Below are positions 1 through 9,590 of a stretch of 64,000 nucleotides of DNA, piece after piece. Below the pieces are notes generated by a model. That model searched no databases and had not been told where the DNA came from. It saw nothing but the letters and a program-made list of their open reading frames with translations. The position numbers and the translations under genes were made by a program. The DNA is taken from assembly GCA_040752515.1 (NCBI GenBank), contig JBFMGQ010000008.1:53698-117697 (forward strand). The letters run 5' to 3'. This DNA comes from Tenuifilum sp040752515 (GTDB lineage: Bacteria; Bacteroidota; Bacteroidia; Bacteroidales; Tenuifilaceae). Positions within the stretch are counted from its first letter, which is position 1; each line of letters begins with the position of its first letter.

Positions 1-221
1 CCGGTATAACAGCGGTGTCGAGTTTAAATGCCATGGAACAATTGCTTAACGCCACTGAAAAAGAGAAAAAAGCAGCGGGAGACTTCAAGGTTGATGAGAT
101 GCTTAAAAATGCTGCCATACAGTCAATCACCAGCGGCAAACTTACTGAATCGGATTTAATTGTTGTATTCAACAACTGGGATTCGGTTAAGGAGCTTGAA
201 AACAAAACAGTTACCGAGTAA
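1..221 (+). CDS. C-terminal end of an unknown protein (cut by left edge)
   Basis: The frame is open from the first bases of the window and ends at TAA 219-221. It gives about 70 residues, mostly charged and helical, ending in 'ENKTVTE'. A GTG at position 15 could be read as a start, but the frame is open upstream of it, so this is most likely the tail of a longer gene that begins outside the window. No recognisable domain is visible. The last 11 bases overlap the end of the convergent ABC transporter gene, and a strong hairpin terminator follows at once. Confidence 0.55.
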   Translation, partial: GITAVSSLNAMEQLLNATEKEKKAAGDFKVDEMLKNAAIQSITSGKLTESDLIVVFNNWDSVKELENKTVTE

Positions 222-3200
222 CCTTTTTGAAAAATCCCCATAAAACCGGCACCTTGCCGGTTTTTTTATTATTGATAAGATTTAACAGGGTGTATAGAAA
301 AATGGTGAAAATCCAAATGGCAATAATATTGAACCATATGGTTTTGATATACTGACCGTTGAAGAGCTTATAGGGTGCATACAAATGTGCGCGGCCAAAA
401 GGATGGTCGGGTAGCATGTATATGGGTTCGGCCTTTTGAATCAGCCTGTTTTCCGTTTCAAGGTATTTGGTTACCTCATTGCTACGTAAAACCCATTCGG
501 CTAAGGCATTGTTATGGTTATTAAGCTTTAAGCGGTAAACCCCCTCGTCGCCAAGCTTGCCCTTTAACGCAACATAAACGCTATCGCGTTTAGCAGTGGC
601 AAATCGCTGTTGCTCCTGAAACAGCTTTTTGATATAAAGCAGGTAGCCGTTCAGCTCAAATGCCAGTTGATCGTATAGCTGCCCCTTTTTAAGATCCTCA
701 AGTAACTCAAACTGGGGCACATCATCGGTTTGAGCAAGATGCTCAATCTCATTGGCAATAAAGCGTAAGTGTCGCGATATATCGGTACTCCTATCCTCCT
801 CTAAACCATCGAGCCTTAGACACTCCTCCAGCTTAACCTGCAAGCGGGGTATCAGAAACGACGCTCGAAAAGCCGCACGGCTCAGCTGCATTTCGGCATC
901 AAAAATATTTTTCTCGTAGCGGTTGTCCATGAACTGCGTTACCGCAAGCGCCTCGTAAGCCCAGCGCGATGTCATGATATCACCTATAACCGGAACATAT
1001 ACCCTGCGAGTAAGCGACGAGTTTAGGTTATCGAAATCAACCACCGTGCCGCTCAAAAGGATTTGCGGAACAAGCAAAAGCGGAATGGTAATGTATATGG
1101 CTACAACCGATTTCATCACCGAGCTGATAATTAGTCCGAGCATGTTTGCAAAACATGCCGAGCTGAAAAGAACCAACCAGTACTTTAGGGTTAAACCCTT
1201 TATGCCGATTATTGTTACACTTACACCAACAAACAGAAGCATTTGCAGAGCCGATAATCCAAACAGGTAAAGAACTTTTGAGTTGATGTAGCTGAACCGG
1301 CTTAAGCTGAGAAACGACTCGCGTTCAAGTATTCGGCGGTCGCCAATGATTTCCTCGGCGCTAACGCTCAACCCTAAAAACAGCGATACAATAACGCTCA
1401 TAAAAATGAATGCAGGGATATTGCGGTTAGCCGCAAAAATATACTCGTTACCCGGCGAGTACTTTATGAAAAACGAAAGTATAAGTCCTAAAACTATTGG
1501 CTCAAGTATATTGAGCAGCATGTATTGTCTGTTCGCCAGCTTTGCCAATAGGTTTCGCTTGCTGAATACTTTCAGCTGCTTCACCACATCGGGTAATTGG
1601 AATTTACTTTGGGGTAAGGGTGTTTTACCCTCAACCTCAACCACTTTGGGCTGTATCGATTCGCAGTAAAGCCTATACCACTCCTCGGGCGATACCTTGC
1701 GGTTAATGGTGTATAATCCGCTCCTATCAACCTGCCGCTGCTCAATGATATCGAGTATATCCTCAGGGTTTACCCTTTTCTTTTGAGCCTGCGAAACTAC
1801 CAAATGACCAACCTTAACTGACTTTTCCCTGAAGTAAGTTATGGCTTCGGTTGGGTTGCCCACATAAACAGGATAGCCACCCTTATCCAAAACCCAAAGT
1901 CTATCGAACATCCTGAAAAGCCTTTCGGAAGGCTGGTGGATATTTACCACTATCAGCTTTCCGGCATCGGCAAGGTTGCGGAGCAAGCCTAATACCATAA
2001 CCGAATCGTTTGACGAAAGGCCACTTGTGGGTTCATCGAGGAAAAGAACTGCTGGCTCACGGAGAAGTTCAAGACCAATATTTAGCCTTTTGCGCTGACC
2101 CCCGCTTATTACCTTATCAAGGGCATTCCCTACCCTCAGGTTTCGGATTTCCCATAAATCTAAACTTTTAAGGGTAGAATCTACAAGCTCCCGCACCTGT
2201 TTCCGGCTATAATTGCCAAAGCATAAACGTGCGTTAAAGAGCATGTTCTGGTAAACGGTTAGGTTCTCAATAAGCAAGTCGTCCTGCGGTACAAAACCTA
2301 TTACACCCATCAGTTTGTGGGGCTCGTTGTGCACATCGTATCCGTTAATTAATACTTTTCCTTTATGGGGAACTAACTTGCCCGATAAAAGATTAAGAAG
2401 GGTGGATTTGCCAACACCACTGCCACCAAGTATGCCCACTACCCTCCCCGATTCCTCAACGGTGCTAAATGGTTTAATACCCTGGCTGCTTCCGGGAAAA
2501 GTAAACTCAATGCCCTGAACAACCAGTTTTACAGGTTGAACACCGGAGTGTATTAACCTGATTTGGGTAATATCGTTGTATTGTATTTGCTCGCCGGTAC
2601 CTAACAATATTGTAGTGCCTGGCTTAAAACAGTAATAGCGGTTTGAGGCTAAATTTTCATCTTCAATAGTCATTTTTCTGTCGCCATCGTACCGCACCAG
2701 GTAACAACCTATTTTATGGAAATAGGCAAAAAGCATAGCTCCACCTATTCCTATGCGTTTCTCGCCTATTATTATGTTCTGCCCATCAATATTATTCTTA
2801 TCGTCGTAAAGTAGTATTAACCTGTTTCTATTGCTCGATATCCACCTTTCGAAATCGTTTTGAGAATATACTGAACTACTGGGTAATTGTAAACTATCCT
2901 GCGATTGACTGAAACTAAGAAAAAGGTAAAGGCAAATGGCATCATCGGGTTGTATGCCAATGGCATTCCATGCAGTAAAAAGCTTATCGGTTAAATCATT
3001 GGCGTGATTTGTAAGCGCACGGTAAAAGGCAATGGCTAATTCAATACGCTGATCTGCAGTAAACGATTGACAAGGCAAATCGCTATCTTGAATAGCCTTG
3101 TCTTTTGAAAAACTTGTTGAGTTTATGATTCTATCAAACTGTTTGAGAAGTTCTTGTCCACTTACCTCAGAATCGGGCGAAGAAATGAAGCTAAGGATAA

Positions 3201-3285
3201 TCTCCCGACATTGCTCAACATCCCAGTCCCTGCGGGTTAAGTCTGCCAGTGTATCGACAAGTCCAATGGCGATATTCTTATCCAA
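211..3285 (-). CDS. ABCG-like half transporter, ATPase fused to permease, with long N-terminal extension
   Basis: A 1024-residue ABC protein with ATPase and membrane domain in one chain, in the ABCG (White) order. Residues 1-130 are helical and may be TerB-like. Residues 150-245 look beta-rich and may be FHA-like; both calls are tentative. The ATPase has Walker A GGSGVGKST (287-295), signature SGGQRKRLNIG (394-404), Walker B VLFLDEP (413-419) and H-loop NIHQP (448-452). Membrane helices lie near 590-607, 624-642, 668-694, 701-723, 727-745 and 983-1003. The loop between the last two is about 235 residues, much longer than usual for ABCG proteins, and looks helical. It probably works as a homodimer in the inner membrane, exporting an unknown substrate. 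No partner gene is adjacent. Confidence 0.88.
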   Translation of the reverse strand: MDKNIAIGLVDTLADLTRRDWDVEQCREIILSFISSPDSEVSGQELLKQFDRIINSTSFSKDKAIQDSDLPCQSFTADQRIELAIAFYRALTNHANDLTDKLFTAWNAIGIQPDDAICLYLFLSFSQSQDSLQLPSSSVYSQNDFERWISSNRNRLILLYDDKNNIDGQNIIIGEKRIGIGGAMLFAYFHKIGCYLVRYDGDRKMTIEDENLASNRYYCFKPGTTILLGTGEQIQYNDITQIRLIHSGVQPVKLVVQGIEFTFPGSSQGIKPFSTVEESGRVVGILGGSGVGKSTLLNLLSGKLVPHKGKVLINGYDVHNEPHKLMGVIGFVPQDDLLIENLTVYQNMLFNARLCFGNYSRKQVRELVDSTLKSLDLWEIRNLRVGNALDKVISGGQRKRLNIGLELLREPAVLFLDEPTSGLSSNDSVMVLGLLRNLADAGKLIVVNIHQPSERLFRMFDRLWVLDKGGYPVYVGNPTEAITYFREKSVKVGHLVVSQAQKKRVNPEDILDIIEQRQVDRSGLYTINRKVSPEEWYRLYCESIQPKVVEVEGKTPLPQSKFQLPDVVKQLKVFSKRNLLAKLANRQYMLLNILEPIVLGLILSFFIKYSPGNEYIFAANRNIPAFIFMSVIVSLFLGLSVSAEEIIGDRRILERESFLSLSRFSYINSKVLYLFGLSALQMLLFVGVSVTIIGIKGLTLKYWLVLFSSACFANMLGLIISSVMKSVVAIYITIPLLLVPQILLSGTVVDFDNLNSSLTRRVYVPVIGDIMTSRWAYEALAVTQFMDNRYEKNIFDAEMQLSRAAFRASFLIPRLQVKLEECLRLDGLEEDRSTDISRHLRFIANEIEHLAQTDDVPQFELLEDLKKGQLYDQLAFELNGYLLYIKKLFQEQQRFATAKRDSVYVALKGKLGDEGVYRLKLNNHNNALAEWVLRSNEVTKYLETENRLIQKAEPIYMLPDHPFGRAHLYAPYKLFNGQYIKTIWFNIIAIWIFTIFLYTLLNLINNKKTGKVPVLWGFFKKVTR
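242..267 (+). terminator. Rho-independent terminator for the left-edge gene
   Basis: The sequence ACCGGCA-CCT-TGCCGGT is a perfect 7-bp stem (longer with the flanking A and T bases) followed by seven T residues. It serves the plus-strand gene ending at 221. It lies wholly inside the last codons of the convergent minus-strand ABC transporter and encodes part of its 'KKTGKVPVL' tail. Confidence 0.85.
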
Positions 3286-3353
3286 ACTTTACGTTTTTAA
3301 AGCTCCGTTTAATTAGATAGTTTAAACAGTTAAAAGTTACAGCAAAAAATAAA

Positions 3354-3380
3354 AAAACGCACCTTTATGGGGTGCGTTTT
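3354..3380 (-). terminator. Bidirectional hairpin terminator after the lipoprotein gene
   Basis: A perfect 10-bp stem, AAAACGCACC paired with GGTGCGTTTT, with a 7-nt loop. On the minus strand it is followed by a T-rich tract. It lies 24 bases past the stop of the lipoprotein gene and separates it from the ABC transporter gene downstream. Confidence 0.85.
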
Positions 3381-3403
3381 TGGAATTATTTTAAAGAAAG
3401 CAA

Positions 3404-4216
3404 CTATACCAATGCATTGCGTACCTTGGTAATTTCTTCCATTATTTTCTGGAACTGGTCATTGGTTAATTTTTCGCCTTCTACTTTGTTGTAAATAGCC
3501 TGAATGGGTGCAAGCATATCCATCAACTCCTTAACCTCTGGAACATCGGCTCGGGGAGTCATAAGCTCCATAAGCTTGGAAAGGGGAGCCTTTTGGTTGG
3601 CAAGTATTTTGATGAACTCGGTGTTATCGCGACTGGTTAAGGCAATCTGCGAAGTGATGTAAACCCCCTCAATCCAGCTACCGGCAACAACCATAAGCGA
3701 AAGGCTTTCCTTTTGGTTTTGAACAAGGGTTCGATAGGTTTCGTAATACGAGTTGGTGAAAATAACTATCAACGAATCCTTATTGTCGATATTCTTTTCA
3801 ACATTTACAGCCAACTCGGGGGTAAAGCCAGCGTTGATATTGAGTTCCTCAACAAGCTGTTTGCATACCTTTAGGAAATTCATGGTTTCCTGTTTCATTT
3901 GATAGGTTGTTGAGTAGGCAAGGTCGGCACCGTAAATACCCAGGTTAACGGCCTTGGCCTTTTCGGTCATGTATTTCCCAACATTATCAACCGGGTTGCA
4001 AATACCAATAATGAAACTTGCCCCGGCCTTATTAATCATCTGAATAACCTCAAATGAAGTAGGAATAGGATAATTGGTTACCTCCTGAAAGGCTTGCTCC
4101 TTTGATTCAGCCTGTAATTCTTCGGCCTGCTTTGCCTGCTTATTACCACAACCGAAGATAATGGCTGCCAGCATGGCCAATGATAGAATTCGTAGGGTGT
4201 TGGTGTAGTTTTTCAT
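3404..4216 (-). CDS. Lipoprotein of unknown function
   Basis: A 270-residue protein with a lipoprotein signal: a short basic start, a hydrophobic stretch and a lipobox ending at Cys23 ('AAIIFGC'), so it is expected to be exported and lipid-anchored. The mature part is helical, with no motif I recognise; 'MINKAGASFIIGICNPVDNVGKY' lies in its N-terminal third. It appears monocistronic: DNA primase lies 250 bases upstream on the same strand and a hairpin terminator follows. A conserved Bacteroidales lipoprotein family is likely, but no function can be inferred from sequence or neighbours. Confidence 0.8.
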   Translation of the reverse strand: MKNYTNTLRILSLAMLAAIIFGCGNKQAKQAEELQAESKEQAFQEVTNYPIPTSFEVIQMINKAGASFIIGICNPVDNVGKYMTEKAKAVNLGIYGADLAYSTTYQMKQETMNFLKVCKQLVEELNINAGFTPELAVNVEKNIDNKDSLIVIFTNSYYETYRTLVQNQKESLSLMVVAGSWIEGVYITSQIALTSRDNTEFIKILANQKAPLSKLMELMTPRADVPEVKELMDMLAPIQAIYNKVEGEKLTNDQFQKIMEEITKVRNALV

Positions 4217-4469
4217 GTTTGTATCTGTTTTAATGGTTAAACTGGTTTAGTTATAAGTTACCTTTCGATCCTCAATTACAAATAAACCCAATATAATGTT
4301 TATTGTTTGAATAGGGATTACTGTAAAGGTTTAAAGTTGATGTTGTTTTGTGTAAATTTACAAAAATTCACAATAAAAAAAGAGTCTAACACTAAAAAGT
4401 TTAAAGCATTTGTTGTTCTGTTGCTTTAATAACCTAACTTTTGCTTAAACTGATTGGTTTAACAACCCC

Positions 4470-6410
4470 TTAAAGTATAACTCTATCCAAATCTTTCGAC
4501 ATCCTATTCATAATGGCATAAAGATCCTTAAGCCTCAGGAGCAACTGATTGGTTTCCTCTACCTGGTCGGACTTGAGTTTGCTAAGTTCATCCGTTAACT
4601 TGCCAATGGCCAGCTTAAGAACCTTGCTTTTATAAACCATAATGGCTTTGGGGATGGCTGTTTGAAGGAAATCGGCACCCTCAGTTACCTCGGCCTTATG
4701 CTTCTCCCAAATACGGCTAAGCACGTATTTCTCCGTAAGTAAATCTACTGCCATCTGGCTAATCTCAGGGTCGCTATGGTTAATAAAATACCTGTTGTCC
4801 ACCTCTACATGCGTTTCCAGCAAACGCACGTATTCATCAAAAATCTTTTTGTAAACCAAATTCTGAAACTCTAAATCATCGTTTAAAATCTCATCAATGA
4901 TGAAGTGTGCAACGGTTATTGTGATAATCTCATTGGAATCGTCAACCTCCTGGCTGAATAGCACCTCATTCCCATTATTAAGCAAAAAACGCACTATTTC
5001 TTTTTCCTGTTCCTCGCAATTAATGCCCTTAACATAAGAGGGTATTTTGGGGGTTTCGTGCTCCCGAACTATCTCGGTTCGTTCACGTTGGAGCAATTGC
5101 TCCATTCGACTTCTGCGTAGCTTACCAACCTCAGAGTAAAGCACATCCTCGCCAATATCCATTAAGCGGGCACACTCCTTGATGTAAACCGCCCGAATAA
5201 CCTGATCGGGGATTGCGCTTATTGAGCGCACTATATCGGTAATAAGACTGGCACGCTTTATGGGATCGTTCTTGGCTTCGTCGAGAAGTAGGCGGGTTTT
5301 AAATTTGATGAAATCGGTTTCGTTCTGGATGATATAATCGAGCACCTCCGTTGCACTATGGGTACGGGCAAAACTATCGGGGTCTTCGCCCTCGGGCAAG
5401 AGCACCACCTTTACGTTAAGCCCTTCCTCCAGAATCATATCGATACCCCTGAGCGAGGCCTTGATACCTGCAGCATCGCCATCGTAGAGTACGGTAACGT
5501 TTGGCGTAAAACGCTTAATCAACTTGATTTGATCCTGCGTGAGCGAGGTTCCTGAGCTGGCCACCACATTCTCGATACCAGTTTGGTGTAATGAGATAAC
5601 ATCGGTGTACCCCTCAACCAGAAAGCATTTATTTTCCTGGGTGATGGCTTTTTTGGCATGGTAAATACCGTAAAGCACTTCGCTTTTGTGGTAAACCTCG
5701 CTTTCGGGACTGTTAAGATACTTGGCTGTTTTTTTATCGGCTTTGAGTATTCGCCCGCCAAATCCTATAACCCTGCCGCTAATGCTATGAATGGGAAACA
5801 TCACCCTTCCCGCAAAGCGATCGAAAGTAGTGCCATCGTCGCGTTTTATGGTAAGGCCTGTTTTAACAAGGTAATCAAGCTTAAATCCATCGCGGAGGGC
5901 GCTTTGGGTAAAGGCGTCGCGCTGATCGAGGCAGTAGCCCAGCTGAAATTTTTCGATGATATGATCCTTGAACCCTCGCTCGCGGAAGTAGGCCATGGCA
6001 ATGGTTTTGCCATCGGAGTGCTTATGCAGCATGTCGGAAAAGTAGCGCTGGGCATACGAGTTGATTACCATAAGGCTCTCGCGCTCGTTCCGTTTCTCTA
6101 TCTCCTCGGGGGTAACCTCTTTCTCTTCAATTTCGATGTGATACTTCTTGGCCAGGAATTTTAGCGCCTCCACGTAGTTAAGGCGCTCATGCTCCATTAT
6201 GAAGTTAACCACATTGCCCCCCTTACCGCATCCAAAGCATTTGAATATGCCCTTCGACTGGCTAACAGTAAACGAAGGGGTTTTCTCGTTATGAAAAGGG
6301 CAAAGCCCCAAGTAGTTTACCCCACGTTTCCGGAGGGTAACATACTCCTTAACCACCTCAACAATATCGGCTGCAGCTATTATTTTATCAACTGTATGCT
6401 GATCAATCAT
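4470..6410 (-). CDS. dnaG: DNA primase DnaG
   Basis: Synthesises RNA primers at the replication fork. At 646 residues it has the usual DnaG layout. The CHC2 zinc-binding domain has Cys37, His40, Cys58 and Cys61 (CPFH...CFGC). The catalytic core contains a TOPRIM domain with 'VEGYTD' near residue 265 and 'YDGDAAG' near residue 302, which holds the metal-binding acidic residues. The C-terminal part (about 430-646) is helical, as expected for the helicase-interaction domain. The start 'MIDQHTVDKI' fits the family N-terminus. The usual macromolecular synthesis neighbours (rpsU, rpoD) are absent; dihydrolipoyl dehydrogenase lies upstream on the same strand with 228 bases between. A weak -7-like element (TATCTTTA) lies about 45 bases upstream of the start. 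Confidence 0.97.
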   Translation of the reverse strand: MIDQHTVDKIIAAADIVEVVKEYVTLRKRGVNYLGLCPFHNEKTPSFTVSQSKGIFKCFGCGKGGNVVNFIMEHERLNYVEALKFLAKKYHIEIEEKEVTPEEIEKRNERESLMVINSYAQRYFSDMLHKHSDGKTIAMAYFRERGFKDHIIEKFQLGYCLDQRDAFTQSALRDGFKLDYLVKTGLTIKRDDGTTFDRFAGRVMFPIHSISGRVIGFGGRILKADKKTAKYLNSPESEVYHKSEVLYGIYHAKKAITQENKCFLVEGYTDVISLHQTGIENVVASSGTSLTQDQIKLIKRFTPNVTVLYDGDAAGIKASLRGIDMILEEGLNVKVVLLPEGEDPDSFARTHSATEVLDYIIQNETDFIKFKTRLLLDEAKNDPIKRASLITDIVRSISAIPDQVIRAVYIKECARLMDIGEDVLYSEVGKLRRSRMEQLLQRERTEIVREHETPKIPSYVKGINCEEQEKEIVRFLLNNGNEVLFSQEVDDSNEIITITVAHFIIDEILNDDLEFQNLVYKKIFDEYVRLLETHVEVDNRYFINHSDPEISQMAVDLLTEKYVLSRIWEKHKAEVTEGADFLQTAIPKAIMVYKSKVLKLAIGKLTDELSKLKSDQVEETNQLLLRLKDLYAIMNRMSKDLDRVIL

Positions 6411-6584
6411 TTAACACCACGTTTTTTGCCCTATTCATTTGTAAAGATAGTGTAAGATGATTTTATAACTCGATATTTTATGTATGTGTTTATGAACAAC
6501 CGCGCTAAATTGATTAACCAAAGGTGTTAATAAGTGGTTGATAGTGGAAATGGCAGTTGGTGTTCCTATTGACAAACCTCTGAT

Positions 6585-6615
6585 AAAAAAACCGCCTTAA
6601 AAAGGCGGTTTTTTT
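6585..6615 (-). terminator. Strong bidirectional terminator after lpdA
   Basis: A perfect 14-bp inverted repeat with a 3-nt loop. The core ACCGCCTT pairs with AAGGCGGT, flanked by A and T tracts on either side. It lies 23 bases beyond the lpdA stop and separates that gene from dnaG. Confidence 0.9.
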
Positions 6616-6638
6616 ATTCCCTTGCAATACCAATTATA

Positions 6639-8027
6639 TTATATATGAATTGCCTCGCCGTATGCAGCGGCAGCGGCTTCCATAATTGCCTCGCTCATGG
6701 TAGGATGCGGGTGTATGCTCTTGATTAGCTCATGGCCTGTGGTTTCGAGGTTGCGAGCCACTACCAGTTCGGCTATCATCTCGGTAACATTACCGCCCAC
6801 CATGTGGGCGCCAAGCAATTCGCCATACTTGGCATCAAATATCAACTTAACAAAACCATCGCGGTTTCCGGCTGCAGTAGCTTTGCCCGAGGCTGTAAAG
6901 GGAAATTTACCCACCTTAATTTCATGGCCTGCATCGCGAGCAGCCTTCTCACTCATGCCAACGCTCGATACCTCAGGCGTGGTGTAGGTGCAACCGGGAA
7001 TGTTCTTATAGTTTACAGGATGTGGGTTAAGCCCGGCAATCTTTTCAACACAAACAATACCCTCGGCCGATGCAACGTGGGCTAAGGCTGGACCTGGTAC
7101 TATATCGCCAATGGCGTAAACACCCTCAACATTGGTGCGGTAGAACTCATCAACCTTTACCTTACCCTTATCAACAGCAATACCTAATTCCTCAATTCCA
7201 ATACCCTCAAGGTTGGGGGTAATGCCCACTGCCGATAACACCACTTCGGCCTCAACCACCTCGGCTCCCTTTTTGGTTTGGATAGTAACCTTACACAAAT
7301 CGCCCGAGGTGTCAACCGCCTCGACCGATGCTTCGGTTTTAACTGTTATGCCAGCCTTTTTGAAGGCACGCTCAAGGGTTTTACTTACCTCCTCGTCCTC
7401 CAAAGGAACAATATTGGGCATGTACTCAACCAGGGTTACCTTGGTGCCAATTGCATTGTAAAAGTAAGCAAACTCACTTCCAATGGCACCTGAACCAACA
7501 ACAACCATCGATGCGGGCTGCTTGGGTAAGGTAAGAGCCTGACGGTATCCTATTACCTTTACCCCATCCTGTTTAAGGTTTGGCAGTTCGCGCGAACGCG
7601 CACCAGTGGCAATAATGATGTGTTTAGCTGTGTAATCGGCTTGGGTGCCATCGGCAGCGGTAACCGTTACGGTATGGTTATCCTTTAGCTTGCCAAACCC
7701 GTTAATAACGGTGATGTTGTTCTTTTTAAAAAGGAACTGAATGCCCTTGCTCATGGCATCGGCTACACCACGGCTGCGAGCAATCATCTTCTCAAAATCG
7801 GGTTTTACATCGGCGGCTACCACACCGTATTCGGAAGCATGCGAAGCATACTCGAAAACCTGGGCACTTTTCAGCAATGCTTTGGTGGGAATACATCCCC
7901 AATTCAAACAGATACCGCCAAGGTTCTCTTTTTCAACCACGGCTACCTTCATTCCAAGCTGACTGGCGCGTATGGCAGCAACGTAGCCACCGGGGCCACT
8001 TCCGATTACTATTAGGTCGAAATTCAT
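6639..8027 (-). CDS. lpdA: Dihydrolipoyl dehydrogenase (E3)
   Basis: A 462-residue FAD-dependent disulfide oxidoreductase that reoxidises dihydrolipoamide in 2-oxoacid dehydrogenase complexes or the glycine cleavage system, producing NADH. The N-terminal FAD motif is 'IGSGPGGYVAA'. The redox-active pair is Cys40/Cys45 in 'GGICLNWGCIPTKA'. A second Rossmann motif 'VGSGAIGSEFAYF' binds NAD. The catalytic His-Glu dyad lies in 'HPHPTMSEAI' near the C-terminus, so all key residues are present. No E1 or E2 genes are adjacent, so its partner complex cannot be told. A TAATTTTG element at 8048-8055 on the minus strand could be its -7 element. Confidence 0.96.
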   Translation of the reverse strand: MNFDLIVIGSGPGGYVAAIRASQLGMKVAVVEKENLGGICLNWGCIPTKALLKSAQVFEYASHASEYGVVAADVKPDFEKMIARSRGVADAMSKGIQFLFKKNNITVINGFGKLKDNHTVTVTAADGTQADYTAKHIIIATGARSRELPNLKQDGVKVIGYRQALTLPKQPASMVVVGSGAIGSEFAYFYNAIGTKVTLVEYMPNIVPLEDEEVSKTLERAFKKAGITVKTEASVEAVDTSGDLCKVTIQTKKGAEVVEAEVVLSAVGITPNLEGIGIEELGIAVDKGKVKVDEFYRTNVEGVYAIGDIVPGPALAHVASAEGIVCVEKIAGLNPHPVNYKNIPGCTYTTPEVSSVGMSEKAARDAGHEIKVGKFPFTASGKATAAGNRDGFVKLIFDAKYGELLGAHMVGGNVTEMIAELVVARNLETTGHELIKSIHPHPTMSEAIMEAAAAAYGEAIHI

Positions 8028-8283
8028 AGTTTCAAATTTTTGTTTGTCAAAATTACAATAACAAATGGAATGGGAAAATGTTAGATGTAATACTTGTCAT
8101 TAATCGTTTACTGGCAGCCCTGTTCATATTGAATTAGGATTTCAAGTGTTTGCTCTGAATTGGTATTTGAACTTAAACAACCGTATATAAAAAACAAAAC
8201 CTGATAACCTGAAGATCACAGTTCAATGACAATAAGAAACAATTAATCGAACCTGAACGTAAACGAACTAAAAAATAGAACCA

Positions 8284-8730
8284 ATGGAAGATAAGACATC
8301 CCTTGCCCTGTCGAGTTTTCAGGGGAATGCCAATTGCGCTCAATCTGTTTTGCTTGCATTTGCTATTGATGAAGGGTTAACTGCCGAGCAATGCCTAATG
8401 TTGGGATCCGGACTGGGTGGCGGTGTTGGGCAAAAGCAGCACATTTGCGGAGCCATAAATGCCGGGGCAATGATTATTGGCCTTAGATTCGGCAACAGTA
8501 ACCCAAGCGATACCGATGCCAAACAAAGGGCAACCGCGCTTGTGGCCGAATACATGGATAAATGTGCTCAAAGTTTAGGTTCAACCGATTGCTGTAAAAT
8601 TCTTGGAGTTGATTTGAACGATTCCATAGCAAAGCAAAAGGCCCGCGATGCCGGCCTGTTCGATATGGTTTGTGGCAAAGCCATTAAAACTGTTTGCCAG
8701 CTGCTCGAAAATGATTACCGGATAGAGTAA
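8284..8730 (+). CDS. C_GCAxxG_C_C family protein
   Basis: A 148-residue protein of the C_GCAxxG_C_C family, named for spaced cysteines around a GCAxxG-like motif. The pieces are visible: 'NANCAQSV' near the N-terminus, a glycine-rich 'GSGLGGGVGQKQHICGAINAG', then 'STDCCKILG' and 'MVCGKAIKTVCQLL'. The cysteine spacing suggests a metal or redox cofactor site, but the family is poorly characterised. There is no signal peptide, so it should be cytoplasmic. It stands alone between the divergent lpdA and the convergent metal-transport operon, whose end lies 13 bases away. That neighbourhood does not prove a role in metal handling. Confidence 0.85.
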   Translation: MEDKTSLALSSFQGNANCAQSVLLAFAIDEGLTAEQCLMLGSGLGGGVGQKQHICGAINAGAMIIGLRFGNSNPSDTDAKQRATALVAEYMDKCAQSLGSTDCCKILGVDLNDSIAKQKARDAGLFDMVCGKAIKTVCQLLENDYRIE

Positions 8731-8743
8731 CCCTTCGGTTCAA

Positions 8744-9580
8744 CTATACCTGCATGGTAAAAATCCGTTGCCTGATGATTTGGATCGATTTGGCTATAAG
8801 GTAAAAGGCCATCATGGTAATAATGATAGTTGCTCCCGAGGGAACATTCAACTTAAACGAAATGGCTATTCCTGCAACAATCGAAATTAAACTTATGAGC
8901 GTTGATAGTAAAATTATCTTTTTAAACCTATGCGATACAATATTGGCAATATTAGCTGGAATGGTAAGCAATGAAATGATAAGAATGATTCCCACCGCCC
9001 TTATGGCAAAAACTATCGATAGAGCGATGAGAATGGCCAATGAATAACCAATAAACTTTACTGGAACATTTTGAGTTTTGGCAAAATCGCTATCGAAAGC
9101 CACAAAAAGAATAGGGTAATAGAAAGCTACAAAAAACAAAAGGGTTAATCCGGCAAGGATTAGTAATAGCAAAATATCGGTTTTTGAAATGGTTAGGATA
9201 CTGCCAAACAGGAACGACATCAGATTTGGAGCGTAGCCCGGGGTAAGGAATACAAAAAGAATACCCACAGCCATGCCAAATGACCATAGCATGCCAATTG
9301 CGGAGTCCTCTCGCAGTGTTCGTCCCTGCGATAAATACTCAAGCCCCAAAGCTGATAATACGGAAAAAACCGAGGCTCCCAGTATTGGATTTAATCCAAG
9401 ATACCAAGCAATGCCTATGCCTCCAAACGATGCGTGAGTTATACCTCCGCTCAAAAAGACCAACCGCCTCACCACAATATATGATCCTATAAATCCGGTT
9501 ATTACCGATAGTAAAACTGCTGCCAATAAAGCATTTTGAATAAAGGTGTACCGAAAGAACTGTGTAACGGTCTCAAGCAT
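8744..9580 (-). CDS. Zinc/manganese ABC transporter permease (ZnuB/MntB type)
   Basis: Membrane subunit of a metal-ion ABC importer of the ABC-3 family, 278 residues from ATG 9580, with about eight hydrophobic helices. The family stretch 'RRLVFLSGGITHASFGGIG' is clear. An in-frame start at 9664 would overlap the upstream ATPase gene by 74 bases and add a non-hydrophobic, Thr/Asn-rich extension. The start at 9580 lies 10 bases after the ATPase stop and gives the standard N-terminus, so I prefer it. It is third in the operon (binding protein, ATPase, permease), all on the minus strand. The metal cannot be told for certain; the His-rich binding protein favours zinc. Confidence 0.92.
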   Translation of the reverse strand: MLETVTQFFRYTFIQNALLAAVLLSVITGFIGSYIVVRRLVFLSGGITHASFGGIGIAWYLGLNPILGASVFSVLSALGLEYLSQGRTLREDSAIGMLWSFGMAVGILFVFLTPGYAPNLMSFLFGSILTISKTDILLLLILAGLTLLFFVAFYYPILFVAFDSDFAKTQNVPVKFIGYSLAILIALSIVFAIRAVGIILIISLLTIPANIANIVSHRFKKIILLSTLISLISIVAGIAISFKLNVPSGATIIITMMAFYLIAKSIQIIRQRIFTMQV

Positions 9581-9590
9581 AACAGGTTTA

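Noticed and set aside
4351..4362. TGTAAATTTACA palindrome upstream of the lipoprotein gene
   Set aside because: A perfect but short AT-rich palindrome in an AT-rich spacer; expected by chance at this length and not tied to a promoter.
5658..6164. 168-codon frame opposite dnaG
   Set aside because: A shadow frame of the dnaG coding sequence; no start signals or family-like composition.
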